Positions 1 to 10,841 of a stretch of 64,000 bases of DNA are shown one piece after another. A program made the position numbers and the translations under genes. The notes beneath the pieces are model-generated. The model had not been told where the DNA came from. It saw only the letters and a list, made by a program, of their open reading frames with translations, and ran no database searches. Position 1 is the first letter of the stretch, and each line of letters opens with the position of its first letter. Origin of the DNA: Glycine soja (lineage: Eukaryota; Streptophyta; Magnoliopsida; Fabales; Fabaceae); contig NC_041002.1 in the NCBI RefSeq assembly GCF_004193775.1, positions 12,064,485 to 12,128,484 on the forward strand. Reading direction: 5' to 3'.

Positions 1-2905
1 ACAACTACCAGCAGAAATATATTCTGCTTCTGCTGTGGATAATGCTACACTATTTTGTTTCTTGCTATTCCAAAAAACAAGTGCAGATCCTATGAATTGA
101 CATGTACCACTAGTGCTCTTCCTATCTATTTTTGATCCAGAAAAATCTGAATCTAAGTATCCTACTAGGTTGCATAAAGAATTCTTAGGATACCATAATC
201 CTAAACTAACTACTCCTAATAAATATCTTATAATTCTTTTTACTGCCATTAAATGTGAAAACTTTGGATCTGATTGAAATCTTGCACACATGCATACACT
301 AAACATAATGTCTGGCCTACTTGCAGATAAGTAAAGTAGAGATCCAATCATACCTCTGTATTGCTTTGGATCAACAGGTTGACCGGATTCATCTTTGTCA
401 AGATAACAACTTGTATTCATAGGGGTAGCCAAGTGTTTTGAGTTTTCCATTCCAAATCTCTTAATGAGTTCTTTGCAATATTTTGCTTGATTGACGAAGA
501 TCCCATCATTTGTTTGTTTGATTTGTAGTCCAAGAAAGTAATTTAACTCACCCATCATGGACATCTCAAACTCACTTTGCATATCAATAGAAAACTCCTT
601 GCACAAATATTCATTAGTAGATCCAAAAATTATATCATCAACATAAATTTGTACTAACAAGATATCATTATCCTTATTTTTTATGAATAAGGTAGTATCT
701 ACTTTCCCTCTAGTAAAATTCTTTTCTAATAGGAATTTACTTCATCTTGCATACCAAGCCCTAGGTGCTTGTTTTAGGCCATAAAGTGCCTTCTTTAATC
801 TATAGACATGGTCTAGTTTTTGTGAATCTTCAAACCCAGGAAGTTGTTCCACATATACCTCCTCCTGAATTAGACCATTTAAGAAAGCACTTTTGACATC
901 CATTTGATATAGTTTAAAATTCATAATAGATGCATATGCTAATAACATCCTAATGGCTTCTAATCTAGCTACAGGTGCAAAAGTTTCTTCATAGTCTATA
1001 CCTTCTTCTTGGTTATATCCTTTTGCTACAAGTCTAGCTTTATTCCTAATTACTATACCATTTTCATCCAATTTATTTCCAAATACCCATTTAGTTCCTA
1101 TGATTGGATAATCTAAAGGTTTTTCTACTAATTCCCATACATCATTTCTTTCAAATTGATTTAATTCTTCTTGCATAGCTACTATCCAATGGTCATCTAT
1201 AATAGCTTCTTTAAAGTTTTTAGGTTCTATTAATGAAACAAATGCCATATTATTGCATAAATCTTTAAGAGAGTGTCTAGTTGTTACCCCTTTTGAGATA
1301 TCACCGATGATGTTGTCAAGAGGATGATTTCTTGAAGTTTTCCATTCTTTAGGAAGATTATCATTTTCTTGTGCTGTGTCATCTTGATCATCCTTGTCTT
1401 CATCATCTCTCTTTCTTTTCAAATTTCTTTCTTCATTTTGAGTATCTTCCAAAGTATCTGCAATATCATCAACAAACTCCTTTCTCGGGGAGGTAATATT
1501 AGTTTCATCAAAAGTAACATGTATTGATTCCTCAATTATCATAGTTCTTTTGTTGTATATTCTAAATGCTTTACTATGTAAGGAATACCCAAGGAAGATA
1601 CCCTCATCTGCCTTGGCATCAAACTTTCCTAGACTTTCTTTACCATTGTTTAGAACAAAACATTTACATCCAAAAACATGTAAATATGCAATGTTTGGTT
1701 TTCTATTGTTAAAAAGTTCATATGGGGTTTTCTTAAGAATAGGTCTAATTAAGGCTCTGTTCATAATATAACATGCGGTGTTAACTGCTTCTGCCCAAAA
1801 GTATTTTGGAAGAGGTGTGTCATTTAAAAGAGTTCTAGCAATTTCTTCTAGGGCTCTATTTTTCCTTTCTACTACTCCATTTTGTTGGGGTGTCCTTGGT
1901 GCAGAAAAGTTGTGTTCTATGCCATACTCATCACAAAACATTTCAAAATCATTGTTTTCAAATTCACCTCCATGATCACTTCTGATGGAGATGATTTTGA
2001 GATTCTTTTTGTTTTGAATGACTTTGGCAAGTCTTCTAAATGCATGAAATGCATCATTCTTATGAGTAAGAAATAAAGTCCAAGTATATCTAGAATAATC
2101 ATCAACAATTACTAATGCATAGTAACTTCCACCAAAACTCATGACCCTAGATGGTCCAAACAAATCCATGTGTAATAATTGCAATGGTTGAGTGGTAGAA
2201 ACAATATTTTTAGATTTAAAGGATACTTTTGTTTGTTTACCTTTTTGGCATGCATCACATAACTTATCTTTTTCAAATTTTAATCTAGGCAATCCAATAA
2301 CTAGATCTTTTGAAATTAACCTATTTAGATGATCCATGTTAATATGAGCAATTCTCTTATTCCATAACCATGGATCATAATCTTTACTTAAAAAGCATCT
2401 ATCATTTACAGATTTTTGTTTTAGATCAATCATGTAGACATTATTTTCTCTAAAACCTATATGTTCAATATCTTTGTCATGCTTATGCTTAATAACACAT
2501 TTTTCAGAATCAAAAGATACTTTATATCCTTTATCACATAATTGACTAACACTTAATAAACTATGCTTCAAACCTTCTACAAGCAACACATTTTCAATAG
2601 GAGTAGAAGAGCTCGTACCTATTTTACCGACTCCAATAATTTTGCCCTTGTTGTTGTCGCCGTATGTAACATGTCCACTTTTCTTGGGGGAAATAGTTGT
2701 GAATTGGATACATCACCGATCATGTGCTTGGAACATCCACTATCTATGTACCATTTCTTCCTTATAGAATCTTCTTTGTTATTCTCATCAGATTTTTTCA
2801 TGAGACACAAGTTGACTTGGTCTTCATCATGATCTTTGAGTAACCTGTTCCTGAAAATACTTTTTAAAGACAAAGAATCTAAAGAGGCCATTCTACAAGA
2901 AACCT
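1..2905 (-). pseudogene. copia pol: protease, integrase, RT, RNase H (gag deleted, in-frame stop)
   Basis: From the 5' side the reading frame gives a protease motif WYIDSGCSKHM (about 2750), then after a frame change near 2620 a long open stretch, 2589-742 (615 codons). That stretch has the GAG-pre-integrase region, an integrase core with Asp142, Asp205 and Glu241 ([18 protein letters not shown]) and the start of the RT_2 domain ([11 protein letters not shown]). A TGA at 742-744 interrupts RT. The same frame resumes at once and carries YVDD at 634-645, then RNase H to base 1 (STAEAEYISA near the edge). The missing gag, the frame change and the stop mean no working polyprotein. The catalytic residues that can be seen are conserved, so decay is recent. 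Confidence 0.9.
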
Positions 2906-2917
2906 GCTCTGATACCA
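2906..2917 (-). other. primer-binding site, initiator tRNA-Met type
   Basis: Read on the minus strand the bases are TGGTATCAGAGC, the standard plant retrotransposon primer site. It lies two bases inside the LTR end. Only about 150 bp separate it from the protease motif, which shows that gag is gone. Confidence 0.9.
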
Positions 2918-3235
2918 CTTGTTGGATCGAGTCGCCTGAGAATAATTAAGAAGGGGGGTTGAATTAATTATTCCTAAACCTTTACCAATTAAAAAATTAC
3001 CCTTCTAAAGCATTTACTAAATTATTAAGAGAATGAGGAGTAGAAGAGAAACTTAACAGAAAGTAAAAGCGGAAATTAAATGCACAGTGGAAAGTAAAAG
3101 AGTAGGGAAGAAGGAAACAAACACACAAGAGTTTTTATACTGGTTCGGCAACAACCCATGCCTACATCCAGTCCCCAAGCGACCTGCGGTCCTTGAGATT
3201 TCTTTCAACCTTGTAAAAATCCTTTTACAAGCAAA

Positions 3236-3660
3236 GATCCACAAGGGATGTACCCTCCCTTGTTCTCTTTGAACCTAGTGGATGTACCCTCCACTAGAAC
3301 TGATCCACAAGAGATATACCATCTCTTGTTCTCAGTCAAACCCAAGTAGATGTACTCTCTACTTGTACCACAAAGGATGTACCCTCCAATGTGTTGAGAC
3401 AAAGATCTCAGGCTGTTAAACCTTTGATACTTTGTGAATGGGGATACAAAAGAATTCTCAAGCAGTTAGTCCTTTGAACACTTTTGTATTAGGGAATGAG
3501 AAGAATCAAAAGAATTCTCAGACTGTGTCGTTTTGAATTCTTTGACAAGGGAGAAGGGAGACACAAAAGAATTCAGGCAGTTAGTCCTTTGTTCTTTTGG
3601 AAAAGGGAGAAGAGAGACACAAAAAGAATTCAGGCAGTTAGTCCTTGGCGAATTCTTTTT
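3236..3660. repeat. two families of short direct repeats inside the copia LTR
   Basis: Between about 3240 and 3400 the unit GATGTACCCTCC recurs with small changes, each flanked by complementary words such as CTAGTGG...CCACTAG that could form small hairpins. Between about 3440 and 3655 the unit AAAGAATTC...GCAGTTAGTCCTTTG recurs about every 50-60 bp. I see no coding function. Confidence 0.7.
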
Positions 3661-3983
3661 GGCAAAGGGAGAAGAGAATGAAAAGATGAATAGCACAAGT
3701 TTTCAAGGTTTAGAAAACCAGAAAACTTTAGAAAGCTTTTGGTACAAAGAAGAAGAAGAAGTTCAAAGAGATTCAAGGCTTGTAAAGGATTGTAATGAAA
3801 TGATTGAAAAGTATTCAAGATTTTGAAATGCAAAACAAAGCCTTGCTTTTATAGACTCTTCATGTCTGGTCAAGACAACCATTTAGAAGATTTATAACTC
3901 TTAAAAAAATTTATAACCAATTTGAAAATGTCAAAAACCTTTTGAAGAGTTACATCTTTTGATTTATTCAGAAACAGTCACTT

Positions 3984-4199
3984 GTAATCGATTACCAAAT
4001 TAGTGTAATCGATTACACAAAGCTTTTATGTGAAAAGATGTGACTCTTCACATTTGAATTTGAATTTCAACGTTCAAAGGCACTGGTTATCAATTACCAA
4101 AACATTGTAATCGATTACAACTTTTTGAAAATAATTGGAACGCTGTAAATTCAATTTGAAAACTTTTTCAAAACAATTTTGCTACTGGTAATCGATTAC
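3984..4199. repeat. cluster of GTAATCGATTAC palindromes in the LTR
   Basis: Perfect 12-base palindromes GTAATCGATTAC occur at 3984-3995, 4005-4016, 4107-4118 and 4188-4199, with a degenerate copy at about 4085-4098. Their placement in the LTR would suit protein binding, but that is inference. Confidence 0.85.
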
Positions 4200-4261
4200 C
4201 AGAGTAGAAACTCTTTGGTAAAGGGTTTTGTCAAAAACTCATGTGATATTCAAAGTTTTGA

Positions 4262-4450
4262 AAAACTTTTTAATACTTATCTTGATTGAGTCTTCTCTTC
4301 ATTCTTGAATCTTGAGTCTTGAATCTTGATCTTGATTCTTGAGATCTTGAACCTTGAATCTTGATTCTTGTCTCTAGACTTTCTTCTTGAGTCTTGAATT
4401 CTTCTTGATTCTTATCTTGAACTCTTGAATTGTTCTTGATTGATCTTTGA
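4262..4450. repeat. CTTGAATCTTGATT-type simple repeat
   Basis: A degenerate short-period repeat of CTTGAAT, CTTGATT and CTTGAGT words fills the outer part of the LTR. It is low-complexity sequence with no gene signal. Confidence 0.75.
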
Positions 4451-4589
4451 TTTACTTGAGTTTTTATTCAATTGATCTTTGAGCTTTTAGTCATCACCTT
4501 TGTCATCATCTTTTGTTATCATCATTGTTATCATCAAAACAACTTTGAATCATCTTTGATTCACCATGAAGCTTTGCTTCTACAGTAAA

Positions 4590-5591
4590 TCATTAGTAAA
4601 ATAGGGCATGAACTATGGTTGGTGCTCAAGTTACCATAAGGATTCATTCCTTCGGAAGCAAGAGCAAGCCTTAGGTTCCTTGGCTCATCCCCAAAATCTG
4701 GATACAAACGATCAATTGTCTTCCATTATGGAGAATTGTCGGATGTAGGAGTAATCCATCACATTTTTTGTCAACTGCATGCCATGTAAGGTTTTTTGCA
4801 TCATGTTCATTAGCAAACAATCGCTTAAACCTTGGTAATATTGGAAGATACCACTAGGCCTTTGCAAGACAACAATTTTTGGTGCTTACATCCTCACTTA
4901 ATTCGTCATGCTGCACTTTGTATCGTGAGACCCCACACGTGGGGCACTGCAGCATTTCTGCAAACTCATTTCTGTACAATATGCAATCATTAAGGCATGC
5001 ATGGATCTTCTAGTACTCAATTCCCATTGGACACAAGATCTTTTTTGCCCCGTAGTGATTTTTTGGCAATGTGTTATGTTCAGGAAGCATGTTCTTCAAT
5101 AAGACCAGCAATTCAGTGAAACTTTTATCACTCCACCTAAATCTTGCCTTCAAGTTGACCAAAGCTAAGACTGCTGACAACCTTGTGAAACTTGTGCACC
5201 CCTCATACAATGGCGTCTTTGAATCACGTTCAATGGTATCATACAAAGGTGCATGTGCTTGTTCAAAAGTGTCTTGTCCAAGATCATGAATCATATCCTC
5301 TATACGATCTCCAATGTCTTCATGTATCGCCTGAGTGGGACAAACATTTGGAATGTCGGGAAATTCCCCATGCCATATCAATTTTATGTAATTTGGAATG
5401 ATGTCGTGACATATAAGATGGGATCTAGTTTCATTTACAGACTGTCGTCTCCTATTCAGACATTTAACACATGGGTAGAAAAAATTTCCCCTTAAACTTT
5501 CAACATTAAGTTGTGTAAATTGTAGAAATTGTTTGACCCCCTGCTCATACTCGTCATTGATGCGTGATGCTTTCATCCAACTTCTATCCAT
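4590..5591 (-). pseudogene. CACTA transposase TNP2, N-terminal half
   Basis: The ATG at 5591 begins MDRSWMKASR, typical of the transposase-associated domain (first ~75 residues, with zinc-binding cysteines in FFYPCVKCLN and a later HLICHDI). The frame is open for 193 codons to a TAG at 5010-5012. Beyond the TAG it continues in frame into the cysteine pair QCPTCGVSRYK typical of this family, so the stop is a point mutation. Further stops occur near 4850 and below. The gene ends where the copia LTR begins. In intact relatives the encoded protein cuts and joins CACTA ends. Here it is broken. Confidence 0.85.
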
Positions 5592-5671
5592 CTTTCGTCT
5601 TTGCTATTGATCAAAATCATTAAGTTATCTGTAATGCATGCTAAACTCATTTTTTTCATTAAAGGTGTGAC

Positions 5672-5938
5672 CCTATCCCATTCAGGAAGACATTTTTATA
5701 GTTGATTCAAACGTACAGGTAAAATCTCTTTTGAGTGATTTGACGAAATTTCGGCAGCATTTCGCATTGGTCTTCAGGTACATAGATGAAAGCGGTGACA
5801 TGCTGGATAATCACCGCAGTCAAATATGCACCTGAAGAACAATGTAAGATGCAGTAAACCGAAATTCCATCAAATCATGCAAAAGAGAATTTACCTCTAT
5901 GTATCAATCAACTATAAAAAAATGTCCTCCCAAACTGT
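5672..5938. repeat. imperfect inverted repeat (~105-bp arms) upstream of TNP2
   Basis: The arm 5672-5780 (CATTTTTATAGTTGATT... to GGTCTTCAGGT) matches the reverse complement of 5830-5938 with scattered mismatches. The loop is about 50 bases. Transcription would give a long hairpin. It lies 80-350 bases upstream of the TNP2 start codon. It may be a MITE insertion or part of the CACTA leader. Confidence 0.7.
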
Positions 5939-5991
5939 CCTAACGGACAATTCAAGACTTAATAGATCGATTAATCCAAACTATCTATATT

Positions 5992-7139
5992 AATCAGTGT
6001 ATTGAATCTCAAACGGGAAACTAAGGTTCACTCATAATGCAAGTAGCTGCTTATATTTGAACAACGACGTACAATAAGCACAATACTTTCATAAATACAT
6101 ACATACCTCGAAAGATGCTGACTAACAACCAGAACAAGTGCGCAGATGCAGCAAAATGATACAAAAAATATGTAGTTGTGCAGTCCTAGATATAATATGT
6201 ACCATGAATAGGGGAAACAATCAAAACAAGAAGTAAAACAATACAAAGGCACGAAAAATTGAACCTATTAAGCCTAATTCAAATGATTGAAAACCATGGA
6301 TGCCAACTATGTTGATATATTTATATCGAAAGCAATTATATAGGTTCAATGAGGTTTGTGATGTTGGATGTAGCATGAACTGGTCTTTATCAATAGGAAT
6401 GGTTTTGGTATGTTCAATGAGGTTTCTCATGTTTTAAAGACAAAAGAAATGTATCAGCCTACAATTGTTGTTGTCACTTGTTTTACAAAATGACGCTATG
6501 TTGTTATTTGTAACATCTCGTTAGGCAACTATTATGTCTATGTCCCTATAGAGAATTTGAATCTGCTCAATAACTGACTACAAAAGTATTTGAGTGGATT
6601 TTTTGTGACTTATTCTACTCATCAAGTTTCATGTCTTATAAATGTGGAAGCATCTCAAATTGTAAATTCATTAATCACAAATGATCATGTTTATGCAATT
6701 TTAAATGATGCATTCACTTCTGTATTACATTTGTTGACATGGAAGAATGATTTCCTTATCTAATTTTTTGGGTTGAGTTTTCCCCTAAAATTATGATTGT
6801 ACAATCAAGAATGAAGTTGTTGTAGTTAACTGAAACACTTGTTTTACATGTTTAAATCACTTAATAAAATTCATGTATTATTTATCTTGCTGAGAATGGT
6901 TTTCAATTTTTTCATATGTTAATTTAATGTAATAAATGTCATCAATATTTTGTCCCTTTATACATGGAAGAAAAATGTGGTTTTAGGCCTCTGGGGGTGT
7001 TCTACAAAAATTGGTTTTGGCATAAGCAACAAGGATGAGTATTTGAAGAGAATTTGGAGATCTTGTTGTTACTAAACTTAATACCGGATTGTTTTGTTAT
7101 ATGGTTGCTTTAATCTTGACATGTGGTGTGTTCAGGAAA
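5992..7139. other. no gene seen; AT-rich spacer
   Basis: Frames are short and match nothing I recognise. Part of it could be unrecognised introns of the GRIP fragment that follows, since the first recognisable GRIP-like exon is preceded by a plausible acceptor at about 7133-7139. Confidence 0.5.
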
Positions 7140-8352
7140 AAGAAAGGGAAAGCTAGGAGATACCGAATTGTTGGCTGCCAAAGAACAGGTTCTAATTAAA
7201 CTTGTTACTAATTAGCTGGTACAAATCTAGATGGCCTTGTCTACCTGATTTTGAATAAAATAGGCCATGAAAGGTGCCATGAAATATGGTTGGTGGAAAA
7301 TGAAGTATTATCAATAACAGAAGAAACAGATAAAATTCTTCAAGATCTTCAATCTGCTATGGCTAATCATGAGGAAAAAATTGCAGAAAAGTGCCATATT
7401 TATTGACAAATTTATATGGGCTTGTCTGCCTGACAAATCTATATGGTACAGCCTATTGTGCTCAAAAAGCAAACTATTTATCTATTGAGAATTAACCCTG
7501 CATTGTGAATAAATCTCTAGTAAGTGGAAGTTTAACATGAATCACAAGTGACTGATTTTGTGGTGTGCTATGGTTTGGGTAAAAAATTGGATACACTACA
7601 GTAATTGCATTTCTACCTGTTGAGTGTGGAGCAGAAAAAGCCTCTCATTTTATTAATTTCAGAGACACAACCCTTGAAAATGTTAAGAAACAGATAAGGA
7701 GCTTTGAAATAAAGCTTCACTCAGCTAATGTTAAACACCTAAAAGAGAAAGAGGAATGGGGACCAAGTGTTCAAAATGTAAATTTGTAATAGAGAAGTAA
7801 TACACTCTGCTACTTGGTTAAATAATTGCTTATATCTTATACTTCTTTCATTCTCCTATCTGTCTGAATTTGGTAAATATTTTAACTTCAATCAAACTTT
7901 GCAGTTAGATGCGAGGCAATGAAGCTATTGCTACAAAAGATATGCAAAAGGAATTGTAAGAGTTCAAACAACGATGACAAAAACTGAAGGTAAGCTTCAA
8001 ATCCTTAAACCTGTGGTTGGACTCCCCATTCCCCCCACCTCAAATAGTGTTTTTCCCTGTCTCTTGTGCAAACTGAATCTATAACTTCTACGAAGAACAT
8101 GCTTCATTCCATGATCTTGCTGATAGAATGATTGAGGAAAAACACTAGGAAATATCCACACTTATAGATGTAAATAACAATCTTGATCAGTCTCTTCAAT
8201 GAAGACCACCAGTATGTTTTTATCTGCATTTTGAATATCATGAGAGTTAAGAGATAGGTCATATACTTTTAATTTCCATGGTCTGCCATATTTATCTGTT
8301 GATTTTGTAATGCTGTTAGGTCGATCAGAATGATAATTATACAACAAGTACT
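7140..8352 (+). pseudogene. GRIP golgin gene fragment with introns
   Basis: Five or six exon-like blocks encode, in order, coiled-coil stretches that I recognise from the plant trans-Golgi protein GRIP. They are about 7160-7205 (KLGDTELLAAKEQ), about 7290-7393 (LQSAMANHEEKIAE), 7663-7777 (KLHSANVKHLKEKEEW), 7905-7989 (ATKDMQKEL), about 8090-8212 (FHDLADRMIEEK) and about 8325-8352 (DQNDNYTT). The blocks are bounded by AG/GT splice sites (for example AG before 7663, GT after 7777 and after 7989), so this is a DNA-level copy and not a retrocopy. Stops break it (in the 7905 and 8090 exons). The start and the C-terminal GRIP domain are absent. In intact plants GRIP tethers vesicles at the Golgi. 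The family name rests on recall of the sequence pattern. Confidence 0.78.
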
Positions 8353-8732
8353 AATTTATTTATAGTATTACAATAGTTGTTTCTTTAATTGTAGGACTAA
8401 TGTTGTAGGTTTATTTAAAACTGAAATTTCTAATGTGATTTTACATTTGGATATAGATTCCCTTGACAAAGGAAAAACTTAAGTGTTTTCATTAGAAATC
8501 ACTTTGAACTAATTTTGACTTCAAGAAAAAGATTTGGCTAACACTGTGAATATGCTGCACTGAGACAAACACTCATCCATGAGTACAACGTCAGCAACCT
8601 TACCAATTTTAAACATGTGTCATTCTCTGTTTGATCCTCCTTTTGCTATAGTGTGTTGACGTGGTTCTGTGGAAAGTTTAGGTGAATATTTTAGAATCAG
8701 GTTGGGGTATTGATATGTTCTGATGTAACAGG
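8353..8732. other. no gene seen; probably GRIP intron
   Basis: I find no recognisable exon here. The stretch runs from the last GRIP block to the insertion site of the gypsy element, whose target duplication TTTCC begins at 8733. Confidence 0.4.
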
Positions 8733-8778
8733 TTTCCTGATGCAATCCTACTCCGCAAGGGCATTGGGTAGAAGACTC

Positions 8779-9064
8779 CACCAAGTATAAGAAAAATTTA
8801 GGGCTTCCATGACTTAACAAACTTTTACAAAAGGTTTGTCCCATATTTTTCTATACTTGTAGCACCACTCATTGAGTTGGTGAGAAACCATGTTCCTTCA
8901 TGGGAAGATGCCCAGGAAATGGGTTTTCAGACCTTACCTTACTTCAACATACCAAACACCACTAATACATATGTTTTTGTTCTTTTTACAGGTGTTGAGG
9001 GAAGGAGCCCAGAGTATGAAGAACCTCGGGATTTGAGGTCAAATCCTTTCCAAGGTGGAGGGAA
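8779..9064 (+). pseudogene. gypsy pol remnant (RT thumb plus polyprotein C-terminus)
   Basis: The first part reads FYKRFVPYFSILVAPLIELV and then SWEDAQEMGFQTL, the region joining reverse transcriptase to RNase H in gypsy elements. After about 50 unrelated bases it jumps to EPRDLRSNPFQGGGND, the usual C-terminal end of CRM-like/chromovirus polyproteins, right at the LTR start. RNase H and integrase are deleted. Confidence 0.75.
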
Positions 9065-9352
9065 TGATGCAATCCTACTCCGCAAAGGCATTGGGTAGAA
9101 GACTCCAAGTAGATTGGGCTAGAGATCCAAGGGAAGGCCCTAGGGTTCTCATGAGCCTTAGGGTAGATTTCGAGCCCATGGGCTAAGTATGAGCTTGCTT
9201 ATCTTTGTAAATATTAGAATAGGTTTTTCCTTCGTCTAGGCCTTGTATTTTGGCCATTCTAGTAGTATAGGGTTTTAGCCTTGTATTTCGGGGCATTTTG
9301 AGTAGTTTTTGTAGTAAGGACTTTTTTTTGTATTTTCATGTTTTTTGTCATG

Positions 9353-9540
9353 GGGGTGAGCTTAGCTATTATAGGGTGTGTATAGCTAAGCTCTAGCTTC
9401 TCATCTCAAGGAGGCGAGCTTAGCTATTAGAAAGGTATGTGTAGCTAAGCTCTAGCTTCTTTAGGAATCTTCTTAAGGAAGTTTCTCAAGGAGGTGAGCT
9501 TAGTTATGAGAGGGGTGTGTGTAGTTAAGCTCTAGCTTCT
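9353..9540. repeat. three tandem hairpin-capable repeats in the gypsy LTR
   Basis: Copies start near 9353, 9414 and 9494. Each has GAGCTTAG(C/T)TAT, a short loop, then TAG(C/T)TAAGCTC, so each can fold into a stem. They lie just upstream of the TATA box, a normal place for LTR enhancer repeats. Confidence 0.7.
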
Positions 9541-9610
9541 CAAGGAAGTTTTCTCAAAGAATCTTCTCAAGGAAGTTTTCTAAAGAAAGCTTCTCAAGGA
9601 AGCTACCTAG

Positions 9611-9624
9611 TCTATAAATAGAAG
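9611..9624 (+). promoter_or_regulatory. LTR TATA box
   Basis: TCTATAAATAGAAG is repeated in the third LTR portion near 10913-10926. A pyrimidine-rich leader follows, as expected for the R/U5 start. Confidence 0.65.
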
Positions 9625-9973
9625 CATGTGTAACACTTGTTGTAACTTTGAGGAATGAGAGTCTTGTGAGACACAACACAAAGTTCAACTTCTCTCCCTT
9701 TTTATTCCTTCAATTTCGTGCTCGCCCCTCTCTCTTTCTCTCCCTCTTTCTTTTCCTCCATTGAAGCACCCTCTCCAAACTTCTTATCCAAGGCTCATCT
9801 TGGTGGTGAAGCTCCTTCTTCCAAGGCTTATTCCCTAGTGGATGGTGCCTCCTCTCTCCTCTTCTCCTTTGTCTTCCGCTGCATCTCCATCGTGGAAAAT
9901 CACCATCAAAGGACCTCATTGAAGCTCAAAGATCCAGCCTCCATAGAAGCCCCACAAGCAAGCTTCCATCAAG

Positions 9974-9988
9974 TGGTAATCAGAGCAC
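9974..9988 (+). other. gypsy primer-binding site (one-base insertion)
   Basis: TGGTAATCAGAGCAC differs from the usual TGGTATCAGAGC by one extra A. It lies two bases after the LTR. Confidence 0.7.
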
Positions 9989-10841
9989 AAGAGCTTCAAG
10001 TAGGTGCTCCTTAAACCTCCATTAATTTTTTTTGATTTACCTTCTCTTCCACTGTTGTTTCTTCATTTTTTCTCCATGTATATCCTCATATGTCTTGTGC
10101 TAAATGTTGTTAACTTGATTCTTTAGAGTTTCCTCCGATTAAACTTGCTATAGAAGCTACATTTGATTTTCTATGGTTCAAATTTCTTGTTCTTGTTCTT
10201 GAACCATGAATTGTGTTGAGTTTAGGTTCCTTTGAGTTTTGTCTTGTTATTTTTTGTGGCTGAAAACTAAATCATAAAATTCTTACAAAAATATCAAAGT
10301 ATAAGAAAACCTCAAAAATCTAGAGTGACTTGTTCACCTATTGTAGTTTTGTCATAGAAGTCATGTCTAGTCATGAAACTTGTCACATAAGATTTCTTAT
10401 GTTGTGCTGAATTTTATTTTCTTGTTTCTTTGTCTAACTCATTTGTTCATGAGTGTATGAAATTATTTTAGCCTATTATTTGATTTGAGTCAAATCTTTC
10501 ATGTTAATTAGTCCTTAACATGTTCATGCAAAATTCTTAGAGAGTCTTTGATTGTGAACCTTTTCTTGAACTTTTAGGTTTCCTTATGATTGTGTCTATT
10601 GTGAATTTGAGTTTTGGTGATTGAATTGCTGGCTGAAATGTTGATCCTAAGTGAATATTGAACTCCTAAAACTGTGGTAAACAATACTAGTGAGTTCAGC
10701 ATACATAGGAAGGTTGAAAGTAAGCCCAAGGCAATCAATATACCATGCTTAAAAAAAATCGTTGGTGCTGGCAGCTTGGACATACAAACTTGTAAAAAAT
10801 CGTTGGTGCTGGCAGCTTGGACATACAAACTTGTAAAAAAT
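9989..10841 (+). other. gypsy leader, non-coding
   Basis: A T-rich 5' leader with no open frame. It ends in a perfect 41-bp tandem duplication (copies begin at about 10754 and 10795, each containing GTTGGTGCTGGCAGCTTGG). The third LTR portion is joined directly after it, so gag and pol are deleted. Confidence 0.7.

Larger units (their letters stand above)
1..4584 (-). mobile_element. Ty1/copia LTR retrotransposon, cut by window start
   Basis: The element reads right to left: 5' LTR (2920-4584), tRNA-Met-type primer site (2906-2917), then protease, integrase, reverse transcriptase and RNase H down to base 1. The rest of RNase H, the polypurine tract and the 3' LTR lie outside the window. The LTR has TGT...ACA ends and is followed by GTAAA, the expected 5-bp target duplication. 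The insertion site is a CACTA transposase gene. A related CACTA copy near 61585-61600 shows the uninterrupted sequence around GTAAATCATTAG. Gag is almost entirely missing, so the copy is non-autonomous. Confidence 0.9.
2920..4584 (-). repeat. 5' LTR of the minus-strand copia element
   Basis: About 1665 bp with TGT...ACA termini, directly next to the primer-binding site. It is unusually long for copia and is built largely of short internal repeats: GATGTACCCTCC units (3240-3400), AAAGAATTC...CAGTTAGTCC units (3450-3655), GTAATCGATTAC palindromes and a CTTGAAT/CTTGATT-rich tract. Its partner LTR is outside the window, so its age cannot be estimated here. Confidence 0.85.
4590..5991 (-). mobile_element. 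CACTA (En/Spm) transposon, 5' coding part
   Basis: This carries the N-terminal half of a TNP2 transposase and its leader. It is cut at 4585-4590 by the copia LTR, so the rest of the gene should lie beyond the copia element, outside the window. The stretch 4593-4760 is closely similar to 61589-61770 of the second CACTA copy, in the same orientation. The 5' end of the element should lie at higher coordinates, and the CACTA-type end at 17281 is a candidate. Confidence 0.8.
9065..9971 (+). repeat. complete gypsy LTR (middle copy)
   Basis: About 907 bp, TGATGC...TTCCATCA. It contains a TATA box (TCTATAAATAGAAG near 9611) followed by a C/T-rich leader. Three approximate 60-80-bp repeats at about 9353-9540 each carry the inverted words GAGCTTAGCTAT and TAGCTAAGCTC. 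It is followed two bases later by the primer site. Confidence 0.85.

Noticed and set aside
1550..2108. Several 60-75-codon open frames on the plus strand and in other minus frames across the copia pol
   Set aside because: They overlap well-supported integrase/RT sequence on the minus strand and show no family pattern.
3053..3833. Open frames of 60-97 codons in the copia LTR
   Set aside because: They come from the short repeated units of the LTR and carry no start context or homology.
7589..7604. CACTACAGTAATTGC as a possible left CACTA terminus pairing with 17281
   Set aside because: It lies inside the GRIP fragment, matches the other end weakly and has no subterminal array beside it.
8877..9098. 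Possible small host gene beginning VRNHVPSWEDAQEM
   Set aside because: Read together with the bases before it, it matches the gypsy RT-RNase H linker and then the gypsy polyprotein C-terminus.
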